From NCBI GenBank assembly GCA_018712515.1, contig DVGW01000044.1:1-64000 (forward strand): a stretch of DNA of 64,000 nucleotides. The letters run 5' to 3'. A program made the position numbers and the translations under genes. Positions 34,738 through 42,847 of the stretch are shown here, piece by piece; position 1 is the stretch's first letter, and each line of letters opens with the position of its first letter. The notes beneath the pieces are model-generated. The model was not told where the DNA came from, did no database searches, and saw only the letters and a program-made list of their open reading frames with translations. The stretch is from Aphodovivens avicola. GTDB lineage: Bacteria; Actinomycetota; Coriobacteriia; Coriobacteriales; Eggerthellaceae.

Positions 34738-34903
34738 TTGAGGGCGCCACCCACGCGCCGTATCCTCGCTTTATCGCCGAAGGCGCATGCCGCCGCAAGC
34801 GAAAAGGCACGTGCGAACAGGTTGCACGGCCTGTTCGAGTACCGGGACGGACGATCCGTCCCACCCCGCCGAGGCGGGGAGGCTTTCGTGATAGGAGGAT
34901 CCT
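34738..34903 (+). promoter_or_regulatory. Promoter and structured leader of the corrinoid-methyltransferase operon
   Basis: -35 TTGAGG (34738-34743), 17 bp, -10 TATCCT (34761-34766). The ~130-nt leader carries three successive hairpins: GAACAGG/CCTGTTC, GGGACGGA/TCCGTCCC and CCCCGCC/GGCGGGG, then the ribosome binding site AGGAGG. No cobalamin-riboswitch B12-box was recognised. In the shared 34543-34903 region, CATTG repeats (CATTGCGCGG, CATTGTGCGTG) at 34669-34700 could be regulator sites. Confidence 0.5.
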
Positions 34904-35551
34904 ATGTCGTTGACGGAGGACATTTCGAGCGCGGTGCTTAACGGCAAGCGCAAGGAAGTGAAGAAGTTGGTGCCCCAGGCGCTCGAGGAGGGCATCGATC
35001 CCAAGACCATCCTCGAGGAGGGCCTGATCAAGCCGATGGGCATCATCGGCGACCAGTTCAGCGCCGGCGAGGTGTTCGTGCCCGAGATGCTGGTGGCCGC
35101 GCGCGCCATGTCCACCGGCACCGAGATCCTCAAGCCCTACCTGGTCGACGAGGGCGCCGAGCCCGCGGGCAAGGCAGTCATCGGCACCGTCAAGGGCGAC
35201 ATGCACGACATCGGCAAGAACCTCGTCCGCATGATGATCGAGGGCAAGGGCCTCGAGGTCGAGGACCTGGGCGTGGACGTCGCCCCCGAGCAGTTCGTCG
35301 AGTACGTCAAGGCCAACCCCGACTGCCACCTGGTGTGCATGTCGGCGCTTTTGACCACCACCATGCCCGAGATGAAGAACACCGTCGACGCGTTCGTCGA
35401 GGCCGGCCTGCGCGACCAGGTCAAGATCATGATCGGCGGCGCGCCCGTGACCCCCGCGTACGCCGAGGAGATCGGCGCCGACAGCTACACCGACGACGCC
35501 GGCGAGGCCGCCAACGTGGCAGCCGAGCTCGCCGCCGAGTTCGCGGCGTAA
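34904..35551 (+). CDS. Corrinoid (B12-binding) methyl carrier protein
   Basis: 215 residues. N-terminal four-helix cap (~1-85) with PMGIIGDQFSAGEVFVPEML, then a Rossmann B12 domain with the cobalt-ligating D-x-H-x-x-G motif in VKGDMHDIGKNLV and the SALLTTTMP loop. It belongs to the MtaC/MtbC/MtvC group of dedicated corrinoid proteins that carry a methyl group between two methyltransferases. Strong RBS AGGAGG. It is the first gene of the plus operon and precedes the MtaA-like gene by 15 bp. Confidence 0.95.
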   Translation: MSLTEDISSAVLNGKRKEVKKLVPQALEEGIDPKTILEEGLIKPMGIIGDQFSAGEVFVPEMLVAARAMSTGTEILKPYLVDEGAEPAGKAVIGTVKGDMHDIGKNLVRMMIEGKGLEVEDLGVDVAPEQFVEYVKANPDCHLVCMSALLTTTMPEMKNTVDAFVEAGLRDQVKIMIGGAPVTPAYAEEIGADSYTDDAGEAANVAAELAAEFAA

Positions 35552-35566
35552 AGGGGCGTCCAAGCG

Positions 35567-36568
35567 ATGGATATGCGCAAGTGGGTGGCGGAGACCATCT
35601 CCGCCGATAAGAAGAAGGCCGTGCCGGTCCTGTCCTTCCCGGCGATCCAGCCCATGGGCATCACGGTCGCCGAGCTCATCGGCTCCTCCGAGAAGCAGGC
35701 CGAGGCCATGCGCCTGGTCGCCGAGCGTTGCGACACCGGCGCCAGCGTGAGCTTCATGGATCTGTCCGTCGAGGCCGAGGCGTTCGGCAGCAAGATCGTC
35801 GTGTCCGACGACGAGGTCCCCACCGTCGTGGGCGCCATCGTCGACGAGGATTCCGACCCCGACGACCTGGAGGTGCCCGAGGTGGGCGCCGGCCGCACGG
35901 GCCTGTACCTGGAGGCCATCGAGAAGGCTTGCCAGGAGATCTCCGACCGCCCGGTGCTGGCGGGCTGCATCGGCCCGTTCTCGCTGGCGGGACGTCTGAT
36001 GGACGTCTCCGAGATCATGATCCTGTGCTACGAGGAGCCCGAGCTGGTGCACGCAGTGCTGGCCAAGGCGACCGCGTTCATCACCGGCTACGCCCAGGCA
36101 TTTAAGGACCGCGGCGCCGACGGCATCGTCATGGCCGAGCCGCTGGCGGGCCTGCTGTCCCCCGACCTGGCGCGCGAGTTCTCCGCAACCTACGTCAAGC
36201 AGATCGTCGACGCCGTGCAGGACGATGAGTTCGCGGTGATGTACCACAACTGCGGCAACGGCGTGGTCGCCCAGGCGGAGTCCATCGCGTCGCTGGGATG
36301 CATGGGCTACCACTTCGGCAACGCCATCGAGATGACCGACATCCTGCCGCTCATGCCCGCCGACGCCCTCGTGATGGGCAACGTCGACCCGGCCAGCCAG
36401 CTGCGCAACGGCACCCCCGAGTCGGTCGCCGCGCGCACGACGGAGATCCTGGAGGCATGCTCCGGCTACCCCAACTTCGTCATCTCCACCGGCTGCGACG
36501 TGCCGCCGATGTCCCCCTGGGAGAACATCGAGGCGTTCTTCAAGGCCGTCGAGAAGTTCTACAACTAA
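35567..36568 (+). CDS. URO-D-fold methyltransferase, MtaA/MtbA-like
   Basis: 333 residues of the uroporphyrinogen decarboxylase superfamily. FPAIQPMGITVAELIGS and VSFMDLSVEAEAFGSKI are hallmarks of the MtaA/MtbA branch. Zinc ligands H-x-C in MYHNCGNG and Cys in STGCDVPPMS are present, the site that activates a thiol or acceptor for methyl transfer. It probably moves the methyl group from the corrinoid protein to an acceptor. Coenzyme M is not expected in this lineage, so tetrahydrofolate or another acceptor is more likely; this is not shown by sequence. Directly followed by a compound hairpin element. Confidence 0.85.
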   Translation: MDMRKWVAETISADKKKAVPVLSFPAIQPMGITVAELIGSSEKQAEAMRLVAERCDTGASVSFMDLSVEAEAFGSKIVVSDDEVPTVVGAIVDEDSDPDDLEVPEVGAGRTGLYLEAIEKACQEISDRPVLAGCIGPFSLAGRLMDVSEIMILCYEEPELVHAVLAKATAFITGYAQAFKDRGADGIVMAEPLAGLLSPDLAREFSATYVKQIVDAVQDDEFAVMYHNCGNGVVAQAESIASLGCMGYHFGNAIEMTDILPLMPADALVMGNVDPASQLRNGTPESVAARTTEILEACSGYPNFVISTGCDVPPMSPWENIEAFFKAVEKFYN

Positions 36569-36720
36569 AGGTTCCGTCGGCCTACCGGCCGACGGAACGA
36601 GCCGACGCTGCGCGGGAGCGTGGCGGCACGGCTGGCGCTCCAAGGTTCTCTCACGTGCAAAAGCACGCTTCGAGAACCTTTCACGCCATCCGCACTCGCC
36701 ACGCTCCCGCTCGCTGACGC
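36569..36720 (+). repeat. Stop-codon-proximal compound hairpin element, copy 4 (after the MtaA-like gene)
   Basis: Begins right after the TAA: hairpin GGTTCCGTCGGCC/GGCCGACGGAACG, GAGCCGACGCTGCG, then a stem-loop with outer arms GGGAGCGTGGCG and complement and a second hairpin AAGGTTCTC/GAGAACCTT, ending CTCGCTGACG. It stands inside the methyltransferase operon, between its second and third genes. Confidence 0.85.
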
Positions 36721-36766
36721 TACGAACTACCAGTAAGTCTGCAATCAAGCGATTGGAGAAAACAAA

Positions 36767-37765
36767 ATGCTCACCAAGAAGCAGAACCTGCTCGAGTGCA
36801 TCCGCGGCGGCAACCCCGACCGCATCGTCAACCAGTGGGAGGCCTTCAGCCGCGTCATCGCCAACCCGGTGTGCGACCGCACGCTGGACGCCGACGGCCG
36901 CATGGTCGACGAGTGGGGCGTGTGGTTCCAGGTGGCCGGCCAGCCCGGCCGCATGCCCATGCACGACATGGAGCACCGCGTCATCAAGGACTTCGACGAG
37001 TGGGAGGAGCAGCTCACCACGATCCCGAAGGGCTGCTGGGACAACGCCGCCATCTGGGAGCCGCTGCAGGCCCAGGCCGAGGCCATCGACAAGAACGAGC
37101 AGTTCGTCATGGCCACCGTGTTCCCCGGCATGTTCGAGCGCCTGCACGACCTGGGCGAGATCACCGAGACGCTGATGGCGCTCTACGACTCCCCCGACGA
37201 GGTGCACGAGATCATGAAGATCATCACCGAGGTCGAGCTGGAGCAGGCCGAGGCCATCTGCAAGTACCTCAAGCCCGACGCGCTGCTGCATCATGACGAC
37301 TGGGGCACCGCCAAGTCCACGTTCATGAAGCCCGAGATGTTCGAGGAGTTCTTCCTGGATTCCTACAAGCAGGTTTACAAGTACTACAAAGACCACGGCG
37401 TCGAGGTGCTCATCCACCACTCCGACACCTACGGCGCGACGCTCGTGCCCTACATGATCGAGATGGGCGTCGACATCTGGCAGGGCTGCCTGCTGCGCCC
37501 CAACGAGCTGAACAAGCTCGTCGACCAGTACGGCGGACAGATCTCCTTCATGGGCGGCATCGACTCCGACGCCGTCGACAAGCCCGACTGGACCCCCGAG
37601 TCCGTCAAGGCCAGCGTCTACGACGCCATGGACTACATGGGCATGGCCGACCGCCGCAAGTTCTACATCCCGTGCCTGACCCAGGGCCTCAACGTCAGCA
37701 CCTTCCCCGGCGTGCTGGAGGAAGTCTCCAAGTGCATCTCCGAGTACGAGGCTGAGCACAAGTAG
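36767..37765 (+). CDS. URO-D-fold substrate methyltransferase (MtvB-like?)
   Basis: 332 residues, uroporphyrinogen decarboxylase superfamily but a different branch from its neighbour. It opens LTKKQNLLECIRGGNPDRIVNQWEAF and contains HHDDWGTAKSTFMKPEMF, EVLIHHSDTYGATL and DIWQGCLL. Paired with a corrinoid protein and an MtaA-like enzyme, it is best read as methyltransferase I, taking a methyl group from the growth substrate; MtvB, the vanillate O-demethylase of acetogens, has this fold. The substrate (aryl methyl ether, methylamine or glycine betaine type) is not determined. RBS GGAGAAAAC; probably read from the same promoter through the hairpin element, or separately. Confidence 0.78.
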   Translation: MLTKKQNLLECIRGGNPDRIVNQWEAFSRVIANPVCDRTLDADGRMVDEWGVWFQVAGQPGRMPMHDMEHRVIKDFDEWEEQLTTIPKGCWDNAAIWEPLQAQAEAIDKNEQFVMATVFPGMFERLHDLGEITETLMALYDSPDEVHEIMKIITEVELEQAEAICKYLKPDALLHHDDWGTAKSTFMKPEMFEEFFLDSYKQVYKYYKDHGVEVLIHHSDTYGATLVPYMIEMGVDIWQGCLLRPNELNKLVDQYGGQISFMGGIDSDAVDKPDWTPESVKASVYDAMDYMGMADRRKFYIPCLTQGLNVSTFPGVLEEVSKCISEYEAEHK

Positions 37766-37798
37766 GTTTTACGCACCCCTTCACGGGTCGTTCGTAAA

Positions 37799-37947
37799 GT
37801 CAACGAGAAGCCCCCTCGTGCCCGAGATTCGCGGGATCGCGAAGGCGAAGCGTACTTCGGTACGTGGGCCTTCGGGATCGCGTGAAGATCGGGTGCGAGG
37901 GGGCTTCGCAGTGTCGGCCTGTTCCGCCGGCCGGCAAGCCGGCGGAC
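37799..37947 (-). repeat. Stop-codon-proximal compound hairpin element, copy 5 (after cobO)
   Basis: Starts at the cobO stop on the minus strand: hairpin GGTCCGCCGGCTT...GGCGGAAC, then AGGCCGACACTGCG, a stem-loop with outer arms GAAGCCCCCTCG and complement and apex GTACCGAAGTACGC, and end CTCGTTGAC. It also separates cobO from the convergent methyltransferase gene. Confidence 0.85.
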
Positions 37948-38460
37948 CTAATACTCGATCCCTTTTCGGGCGCGCACGCCCTCGTCGCGATACGGGTGCT
38001 TGTGGCACACCGCCTCGGTGACGTAGTCAGCAAGATCGAGGAACTCCTGATCGGGCTCGTGTCCGGTGATCACGAGCTCCAGGCCATGCGGCTTGTCGCG
38101 AAGCAGCGCCAGGATGCGTTCGCGGTCGAGCAGCCCCAGACGGCACGCATCCATCGCCTCGTCAAGCACGAGCACGTCGTCCTTGAGGATGAGCGCCTCG
38201 TTGAGGATCGCCTCGTTGCGCAGGCGGGCCTGAGCCTTCTCCTCTGGTGTCATCTGGAAGCTGAACTTGCTCTGCGCGCCGCTGATCATGCGCACGCCCA
38301 GCGAGCGCAAACCCTCCAGCTCGCAGGAAGTTCCCGGCTTCATGAACTGCGCGAAGCACACCGTAAGCCCCGCACCCACCGCACGCACGGCCAACCCGAC
38401 GGCAGCGGTCGTCTTGCCCTTGCCGTCGCCGTAATATACCTGGATGTAGCCGCGTTCCAT
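37948..38460 (-). CDS. cobO: Cob(I)yrinic acid a,c-diamide adenosyltransferase (CobO/BtuR type)
   Basis: 170 residues. P-loop in VYYGDGKGKTTAAVGLAVRA, then FAQFMKPGTSCEL, VLVLDEAMDACRLGLL and VITGHEPDQEFLDLADYVTE: the CobO/CobA/BtuR signature. It adenosylates cobalt in corrinoid synthesis or salvage. Its place next to the corrinoid methyltransferase operon ties cofactor supply to use, although methyl-carrier corrinoids are not adenosylated, so the link may be salvage. RBS AGGA 8 bases upstream. Confidence 0.93.
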   Translation of the reverse strand: MERGYIQVYYGDGKGKTTAAVGLAVRAVGAGLTVCFAQFMKPGTSCELEGLRSLGVRMISGAQSKFSFQMTPEEKAQARLRNEAILNEALILKDDVLVLDEAMDACRLGLLDRERILALLRDKPHGLELVITGHEPDQEFLDLADYVTEAVCHKHPYRDEGVRARKGIEY

Positions 38461-38479
38461 CGTCGTTCCTATCTCGAAA

Positions 38480-38510
38480 ATGAGAAAAAGTGACTGTCCC
38501 TTTTTCTCAT
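38480..38510. repeat. A-type palindrome, copy 3, containing the gatB stop codon
   Basis: Identical to copy 2 at 20482 (arms ATGAGAAAAAG/CTTTTTCTCAT, loop TGACTGTCC). On the minus strand the gatB TGA (38507-38509) is formed by the first bases of the palindrome, so the element's insertion or growth defines the end of the protein. Confidence 0.9.
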
Positions 38511-40102
38511 TCTGCAAGTTTTTGCGCGAGCAGCTGGTTGATCAGCTTGGGGTTGCCCTGGCCGCGCATCTCCTTCATGCACTGGCCGACGAAGAAGCCG
38601 ATGAGCTTCTGGTTGCCGTCCTTGTAGCGCGCGACCTCGTCGGGATGCGCCGCGATAACCGTGTCGACGACCGCCTCGATGGCGCCGGTGTCCGACACCT
38701 GCTTCATGCCGCGCGCCTCGACGATGGCCTCGGGGTCCTCGTCCTCGTCGATAACGGCCGCCAGCACCTCCTTGGCCTGCTTGGATGAGATGACGTCCTC
38801 GGCAACGAGCTTGGTGAGCTGCACGGCGCGCGCGGGCGTGAAGGGGCTCTCCTCAAGATCGAACGACGCATCGGCGTTCATCAGCGCGGTCAGGTCGTTG
38901 ATGGCCAGGTTCGCCACCGGTTTTGCCAGCTTGCCCGCCGCATCGCCCGCCTCGGCCATGCACGCCTCGAAGAAGCGCACCGTGGCGCGATGCTCCACCA
39001 GATGGCGCGCATCGTAGGCAGAAAGCCCGAAGTCGCGCTGATAGCGCGCGGCCTTCTGGTCGGGCAGTTCGGGCAGCTTCGCGCGCACGCCCTCGATGAA
39101 CTCATCGGACAGGTCGTAGGGTGCCAGATCCGGCTCGGGGAACAGGCGGTAGTCGTCGGCGGTCTCCTTGACGCGCATCACGATGGTGCGCTTGGCCGAC
39201 GGATCCCAATGACGCGTCTCCTGGTAGATGATGCCGCCCTCCTCGAGCACCTCGGCCTGGCGGCAGATCTCGTAGGCCAGGCCGTCGTGGAGGTTCTTGA
39301 AGCTGTTCATGTTCTTGAGCTCGGTCTTGGTGCCGAACTCGGTCGAGCCGCGACGGCGCAGGCTCACGTTGCCGTCGCAGCGCAGGCTGCCCTCCTCCAT
39401 CGAGCAATCGGAGATCCCGATGGCCAGGTAGATCTGGCGCAGCTTCTGCATGAACAGGCGCGCCTCCTCGGGCGTGCGCAGATCCGGCTCGGTCACCAGC
39501 TCGATGAGCGGCGTGCCGGCGCGGTTGTAGTCGACGAGGCTGTGCGTGGCGCCGGCGATGCGGCCCTCGCCGCCGCCGATGTGCACCATCTTGCCGGCGT
39601 CCTCCTCCATGTGGATGCGCGTGATGCCCACGTGCGCCACGTAGCCGTCCTCGGTGCGCGTGACGTTGGCCGCGGTGGTGCCGGGCGCGCCCGTCTCGCC
39701 GGGCTTGAGATCGCCCAGGTCGATGCGCTCCTTGGCGCCCGCGCCGTCGACCTCCAGATCCAGATGGCCGCGCATGCAAAACGCGATGGGGCCCTGGGTG
39801 GTCTGGAAGTTCTTGGCCATGTCGGGGTACATGTAGTTCTTGCGGTAGAACATCGAATGCTTCTCGATGTCGCAGTTGGTGGCCAGGCCCGCGAGCACGA
39901 TCGACTCGATGGCGGCCTTGTTGGGCACCGGCAGCGCGCCGGGCAGCCCCAGGCACACCGGGCAGGTGTGGGTGTTGGGAGCTGCGCCGAACTCCAGCTT
40001 GCAGCCGCAGAACATCTTGGTCTCGAGCGTGGTCAGCTCGGCGTGGATCTCCAGGCCGATGACCGCCTCCCAATCCTTCAGGACCTCTTCGAGCTTCCTC
40101 AC
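38507..40102 (-). CDS. gatB: Asp/Glu-tRNA amidotransferase subunit B
   Basis: 531 residues, longer than the usual ~480. IGLEIHAELTT, MFCGC and CPVCLGLPGALPV (zinc cysteines), DYNRAGTPLIELVTEPD and the C-terminal YqeY-like tail are present. It binds mischarged tRNA and phosphorylates it for amidation. Start GTG 40102 lies two bases after the gatA stop. The C-terminus ends within palindrome A3; the last residues may derive from that element. Confidence 0.95.
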   Translation of the reverse strand: MRKLEEVLKDWEAVIGLEIHAELTTLETKMFCGCKLEFGAAPNTHTCPVCLGLPGALPVPNKAAIESIVLAGLATNCDIEKHSMFYRKNYMYPDMAKNFQTTQGPIAFCMRGHLDLEVDGAGAKERIDLGDLKPGETGAPGTTAANVTRTEDGYVAHVGITRIHMEEDAGKMVHIGGGEGRIAGATHSLVDYNRAGTPLIELVTEPDLRTPEEARLFMQKLRQIYLAIGISDCSMEEGSLRCDGNVSLRRRGSTEFGTKTELKNMNSFKNLHDGLAYEICRQAEVLEEGGIIYQETRHWDPSAKRTIVMRVKETADDYRLFPEPDLAPYDLSDEFIEGVRAKLPELPDQKAARYQRDFGLSAYDARHLVEHRATVRFFEACMAEAGDAAGKLAKPVANLAINDLTALMNADASFDLEESPFTPARAVQLTKLVAEDVISSKQAKEVLAAVIDEDEDPEAIVEARGMKQVSDTGAIEAVVDTVIAAHPDEVARYKDGNQKLIGFFVGQCMKEMRGQGNPKLINQLLAQKLAE

Positions 40103-40104
40103 GG

Positions 40105-41604
40105 CTACTCACCCGCCTTTCCGCCGGCGTAGGCGGGCGCGATGGGCGCCGGGCCGTACGCCTGCTCCAACGCCGCCGCCGCGCGCAGCATGTTGGCGTC
40201 CTTGAACTGCGGGGCGACGATCTGCACGCCCACCGGCAGCCCGGTGTCGGCGCCCAGCCCCACCGGCACGGTCATGCCGCCGTTGCCCGCGATGTTGATC
40301 GGCACGGTGAAGATGTCGGAGAGGTACATCTGCGCCGGATCGCTGATCTCGCCGAACTTGAACGCGGTGCGCGGGCTGGCCGGCGCGAGGATCGCGTCGC
40401 ACTTCTCGAACGCCTGCACGTAGTCGCGCGTGATGAGCGTGCGCACCTGCTGCGCGGGATAGTAGTACGTGTCGTAAACACCCGAGGACAGCAGGTAGCT
40501 GCCCAGCAGGATGCGGCGCTTGGCCTCGGCGCCGAAGCCCGCCGCACGGCTCGCCTCGTACTGGCCGGACAGATCCTTGTGGCCGGGGTCGGCGAGGCCG
40601 TAGCGCACCGAATCGAAGCGCGCCAGGTTGCTGAACGCCTCGCAGGGACCCAGTACGTAGTACGCGCTGATGGCGGCATCGGCATGCGGCAGCTGCACCT
40701 CGATGATCTCGGCGCCGGCGTCGCGCAGCTTCGCCGCCGCCTCCTCGACCTTGGCGCGCACCTCGGCGGAGAGGCCCTCCGCCTCCAGGAACTCCTTGAC
40801 CAGGCCGATGCGCATGCCCGCAACGCCGTGGGCGCCCTCGCGCACGGCGCCGAGGAAATCGACGTCGATATCCTGCGACGTGCAGTCGCGCGGGTCGTGG
40901 CCGCAGATCGCCTGCAGCGCCCACGCGGCGTCCTCCACGCTGCGCGCGAACGGCCCCACCTGGTCGAGCGAGCTGCCGAACGCCACCACGCCGTAGCGCG
41001 ACACCATGCCGTAGGTGGGCTTGACGCCCACGACGCCGCAGAAGCTGGCAGGCTGGCGGATCGAACCGCCCGTGTCGCTGCCGAGCGTCACGCACGCCAT
41101 GCCGGCCGCCACCGCCGCCGCGCTGCCGCCCGAGCTGCCGCCCGGCACGCGCGCGAGGTCCCACGGGTTGTGCGTGGGGCCGAACGCGGAGGTTTCGGTG
41201 GACGATCCGAACGCGAACTCGTCCATGTTGAGCTTGCCCAGCGGGATGCCGCCCGCGTCGATCGCGCACTGCACGCACGTCGCGGTGTAGGGCGACACGT
41301 AGTTCTCGAGCATGCGCGAGGAGCACGTGGTGCGCGTGCCGATCTGGTTCATGTTGTCCTTGAACGCCACCGGCACGCCGGCAAGCGGGCCCAGCTCGTC
41401 GAGCGCGTCCTGCGCGACCGCAGCATCGATGCGATCCGCAGCCTCGAGCGCCTGCTCCTCGGTGACCTCCAGGTACGCGTGCACCTCGCCGTCGCGCTCC
41501 GCGATCGCGTCAAGCGCCGCACGGGCGACGTCGCGCGCCGAGAACTCCTTGGCAGCCAGACCCTCGCGGATCTGGCGGACGCCCATCTGCATGATGCCGG
41601 CCAT
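40105..41604 (-). CDS. gatA: Asp/Glu-tRNA amidotransferase subunit A
   Basis: 499 residues, amidase-signature enzyme. Catalytic triad: Lys in VAFKDNMNQ, cis-Ser in GSDTGGSIRQPASFCG and nucleophile Ser in the PGGSSGGSAAAVAAG region pattern. It releases ammonia from glutamine for tRNA amidation. Its ATG shares one base with the gatC stop (TGATG), so the complex subunits are translated in coupled fashion. Confidence 0.96.
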   Translation of the reverse strand: MAGIMQMGVRQIREGLAAKEFSARDVARAALDAIAERDGEVHAYLEVTEEQALEAADRIDAAVAQDALDELGPLAGVPVAFKDNMNQIGTRTTCSSRMLENYVSPYTATCVQCAIDAGGIPLGKLNMDEFAFGSSTETSAFGPTHNPWDLARVPGGSSGGSAAAVAAGMACVTLGSDTGGSIRQPASFCGVVGVKPTYGMVSRYGVVAFGSSLDQVGPFARSVEDAAWALQAICGHDPRDCTSQDIDVDFLGAVREGAHGVAGMRIGLVKEFLEAEGLSAEVRAKVEEAAAKLRDAGAEIIEVQLPHADAAISAYYVLGPCEAFSNLARFDSVRYGLADPGHKDLSGQYEASRAAGFGAEAKRRILLGSYLLSSGVYDTYYYPAQQVRTLITRDYVQAFEKCDAILAPASPRTAFKFGEISDPAQMYLSDIFTVPINIAGNGGMTVPVGLGADTGLPVGVQIVAPQFKDANMLRAAAALEQAYGPAPIAPAYAGGKAGE

Positions 41605-41915
41605 CAGCGATCGCCTCCCTCTCCCAGAATCGAGGGGATCAGGAAGCTGCCGTCCTGCTGGCGCGGCGCGTTGGAGAGCGCCTCCTCCTGCGTGAACGAC
41701 GGCTGCTCCGCATCCTCGCGCATCACGTTGGACAGGCTTCCGATGGGATGGAACGTGGGCTCCACCCCCTCGAGGTCGAACTCGGTGATGGGCTTGAGCG
41801 TGTCGATGATGCTGTTCAGATCGACGGTCATCTGGGCGAGCTCCTGCTCATCCAGGCCGATACGCGCGTACGCCGCCATGCCGCGCACGTCGTCTTCGGA
41901 AAGATGCTGGGTCAT
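41604..41915 (-). CDS. gatC: Asp/Glu-tRNA amidotransferase subunit C
   Basis: 103 residues. LSEDDVRGMAAYARIGLDEQEL and the central DLNSIIDTLKPITEFDLEGVEPTFHP-type region identify GatC, which clamps GatA to GatB. First gene of gatCAB. The presence of gatCAB implies that this organism forms Gln-tRNA and/or Asn-tRNA indirectly. Start ATG 41915 has GGAACC 6 bases upstream; no clear promoter was identified. Confidence 0.94.
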   Translation of the reverse strand: MTQHLSEDDVRGMAAYARIGLDEQELAQMTVDLNSIIDTLKPITEFDLEGVEPTFHPIGSLSNVMREDAEQPSFTQEEALSNAPRQQDGSFLIPSILGEGGDR

Positions 41916-42229
41916 TGAGGTTCCTTCGCCTTTCGCATGATGGAAGCGGCAGCGCGAAGCATTAGGGCGGGCCGCTTCCCCGGGGCACCGGCCCCGCAGC
42001 TTCAACTCGACCATGATAGCAAACGAGCACGCGCCCGCCCCGAACCGAAACATACTATTCCGTTAAAACTCGCTTTCGCGGTACGAATTAGTCTCGTTTA
42101 GTATGCCTCGACTCCGTTTCGGACGCTGCTGACGTCCATCGGGAAGGCGCTGCACCCTTCGTATTAAAAGAAAGCGCAGATCACGACGTTGCACGGTAGA
42201 GCAGTGCGCAGGCACTCGCGCAAAAGGGC

Positions 42230-42282
42230 ATGCTATTCGCGCATAATTCGCATCGGCATGGCGAAAACCACCCGAATAGCAT
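42230..42282. repeat. ATTCG-type inverted repeat
   Basis: Perfect 10-bp arms ATGCTATTCG (42230-42239) and CGAATAGCAT (42273-42282), with inner ATAATTCG/related bases. It is in the 41916-42469 intergenic stretch, which otherwise holds only a TATAGT -10-like box at 42364-42369 and a GGTTACTGCAGCAACC hairpin near 42335; no gene was recognised there. Confidence 0.75.
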
Positions 42283-42469
42283 TCGGTCGCGCCGAACCAC
42301 CCGAAATCCGGTGGCAACCGAAAGTTGCGCGATAGGTTACTGCAGCAACCTCCGCCTGCCTGCTATAGTCTCTATGCCTCATGAGAGCCCAAGCTGCCGC
42401 CCCATGTGGACTTGGCACGCTTTCGACAGAAGCCTCCGCCCCTTTGGAGCGCAGGAGAAAGGACCGACG

Positions 42470-42847
42470 ATGCTAGGAATGGGCGTCCCCGAGCTGCTGA
42501 TCGTCATACCGTTTTTTCTTGCTCCCCTGATCGTTTTCGTCCTCGTCGCGGTTCTGCTTGTATACGGGATCAAGGCCCTGCGCCGCTACCTCCGCTCTAC
42601 GGACGGCGGCGAACGCGCCCAAGAGGTGCGCAAGACGCTTGGGGAGACGCTGCGGGAACGGCGCATCGCCTGCGGAATGACGCAGGAGCTTGTCGCCGAA
42701 TCGCTGGGAGTGAGCCGCCAAGCCGTATCCAAATGGGAAGGGGGCAAGACCGACCCGAGCACCGCCAACCTTCTTGCCTTGGCGGAATTGTACGGCATCC
42801 CCGTCGAAGAGCTGCTGCGCGGCTGCGCTGCGCCAAAGCGCCCCTAG
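42470..42847 (+). CDS. XRE-type regulator with N-terminal membrane anchor
   Basis: 125 residues. One strongly hydrophobic segment (VIPFFLAPLIVFVLVAVLLVY, ~10-32), a basic linker, then a Cro/CI helix-turn-helix (~60-118) with CGMTQELVAESLGVSRQAVS and NLLALAELYGIPVEELL. A membrane-tethered DNA-binding protein; such small membrane XRE proteins often sense envelope state or control neighbouring transport genes, but no target is evident. RBS AAAGGA. The decamer tandem array begins at its stop codon. Confidence 0.8.
   Translation: MLGMGVPELLIVIPFFLAPLIVFVLVAVLLVYGIKALRRYLRSTDGGERAQEVRKTLGETLRERRIACGMTQELVAESLGVSRQAVSKWEGGKTDPSTANLLALAELYGIPVEELLRGCAAPKRP

Noticed and set aside
34766..34903. Cobalamin riboswitch upstream of the corrinoid protein gene
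   Set aside because: The hairpins lack a recognisable B12-box and the conserved core; reported only as an unexplained structured leader.
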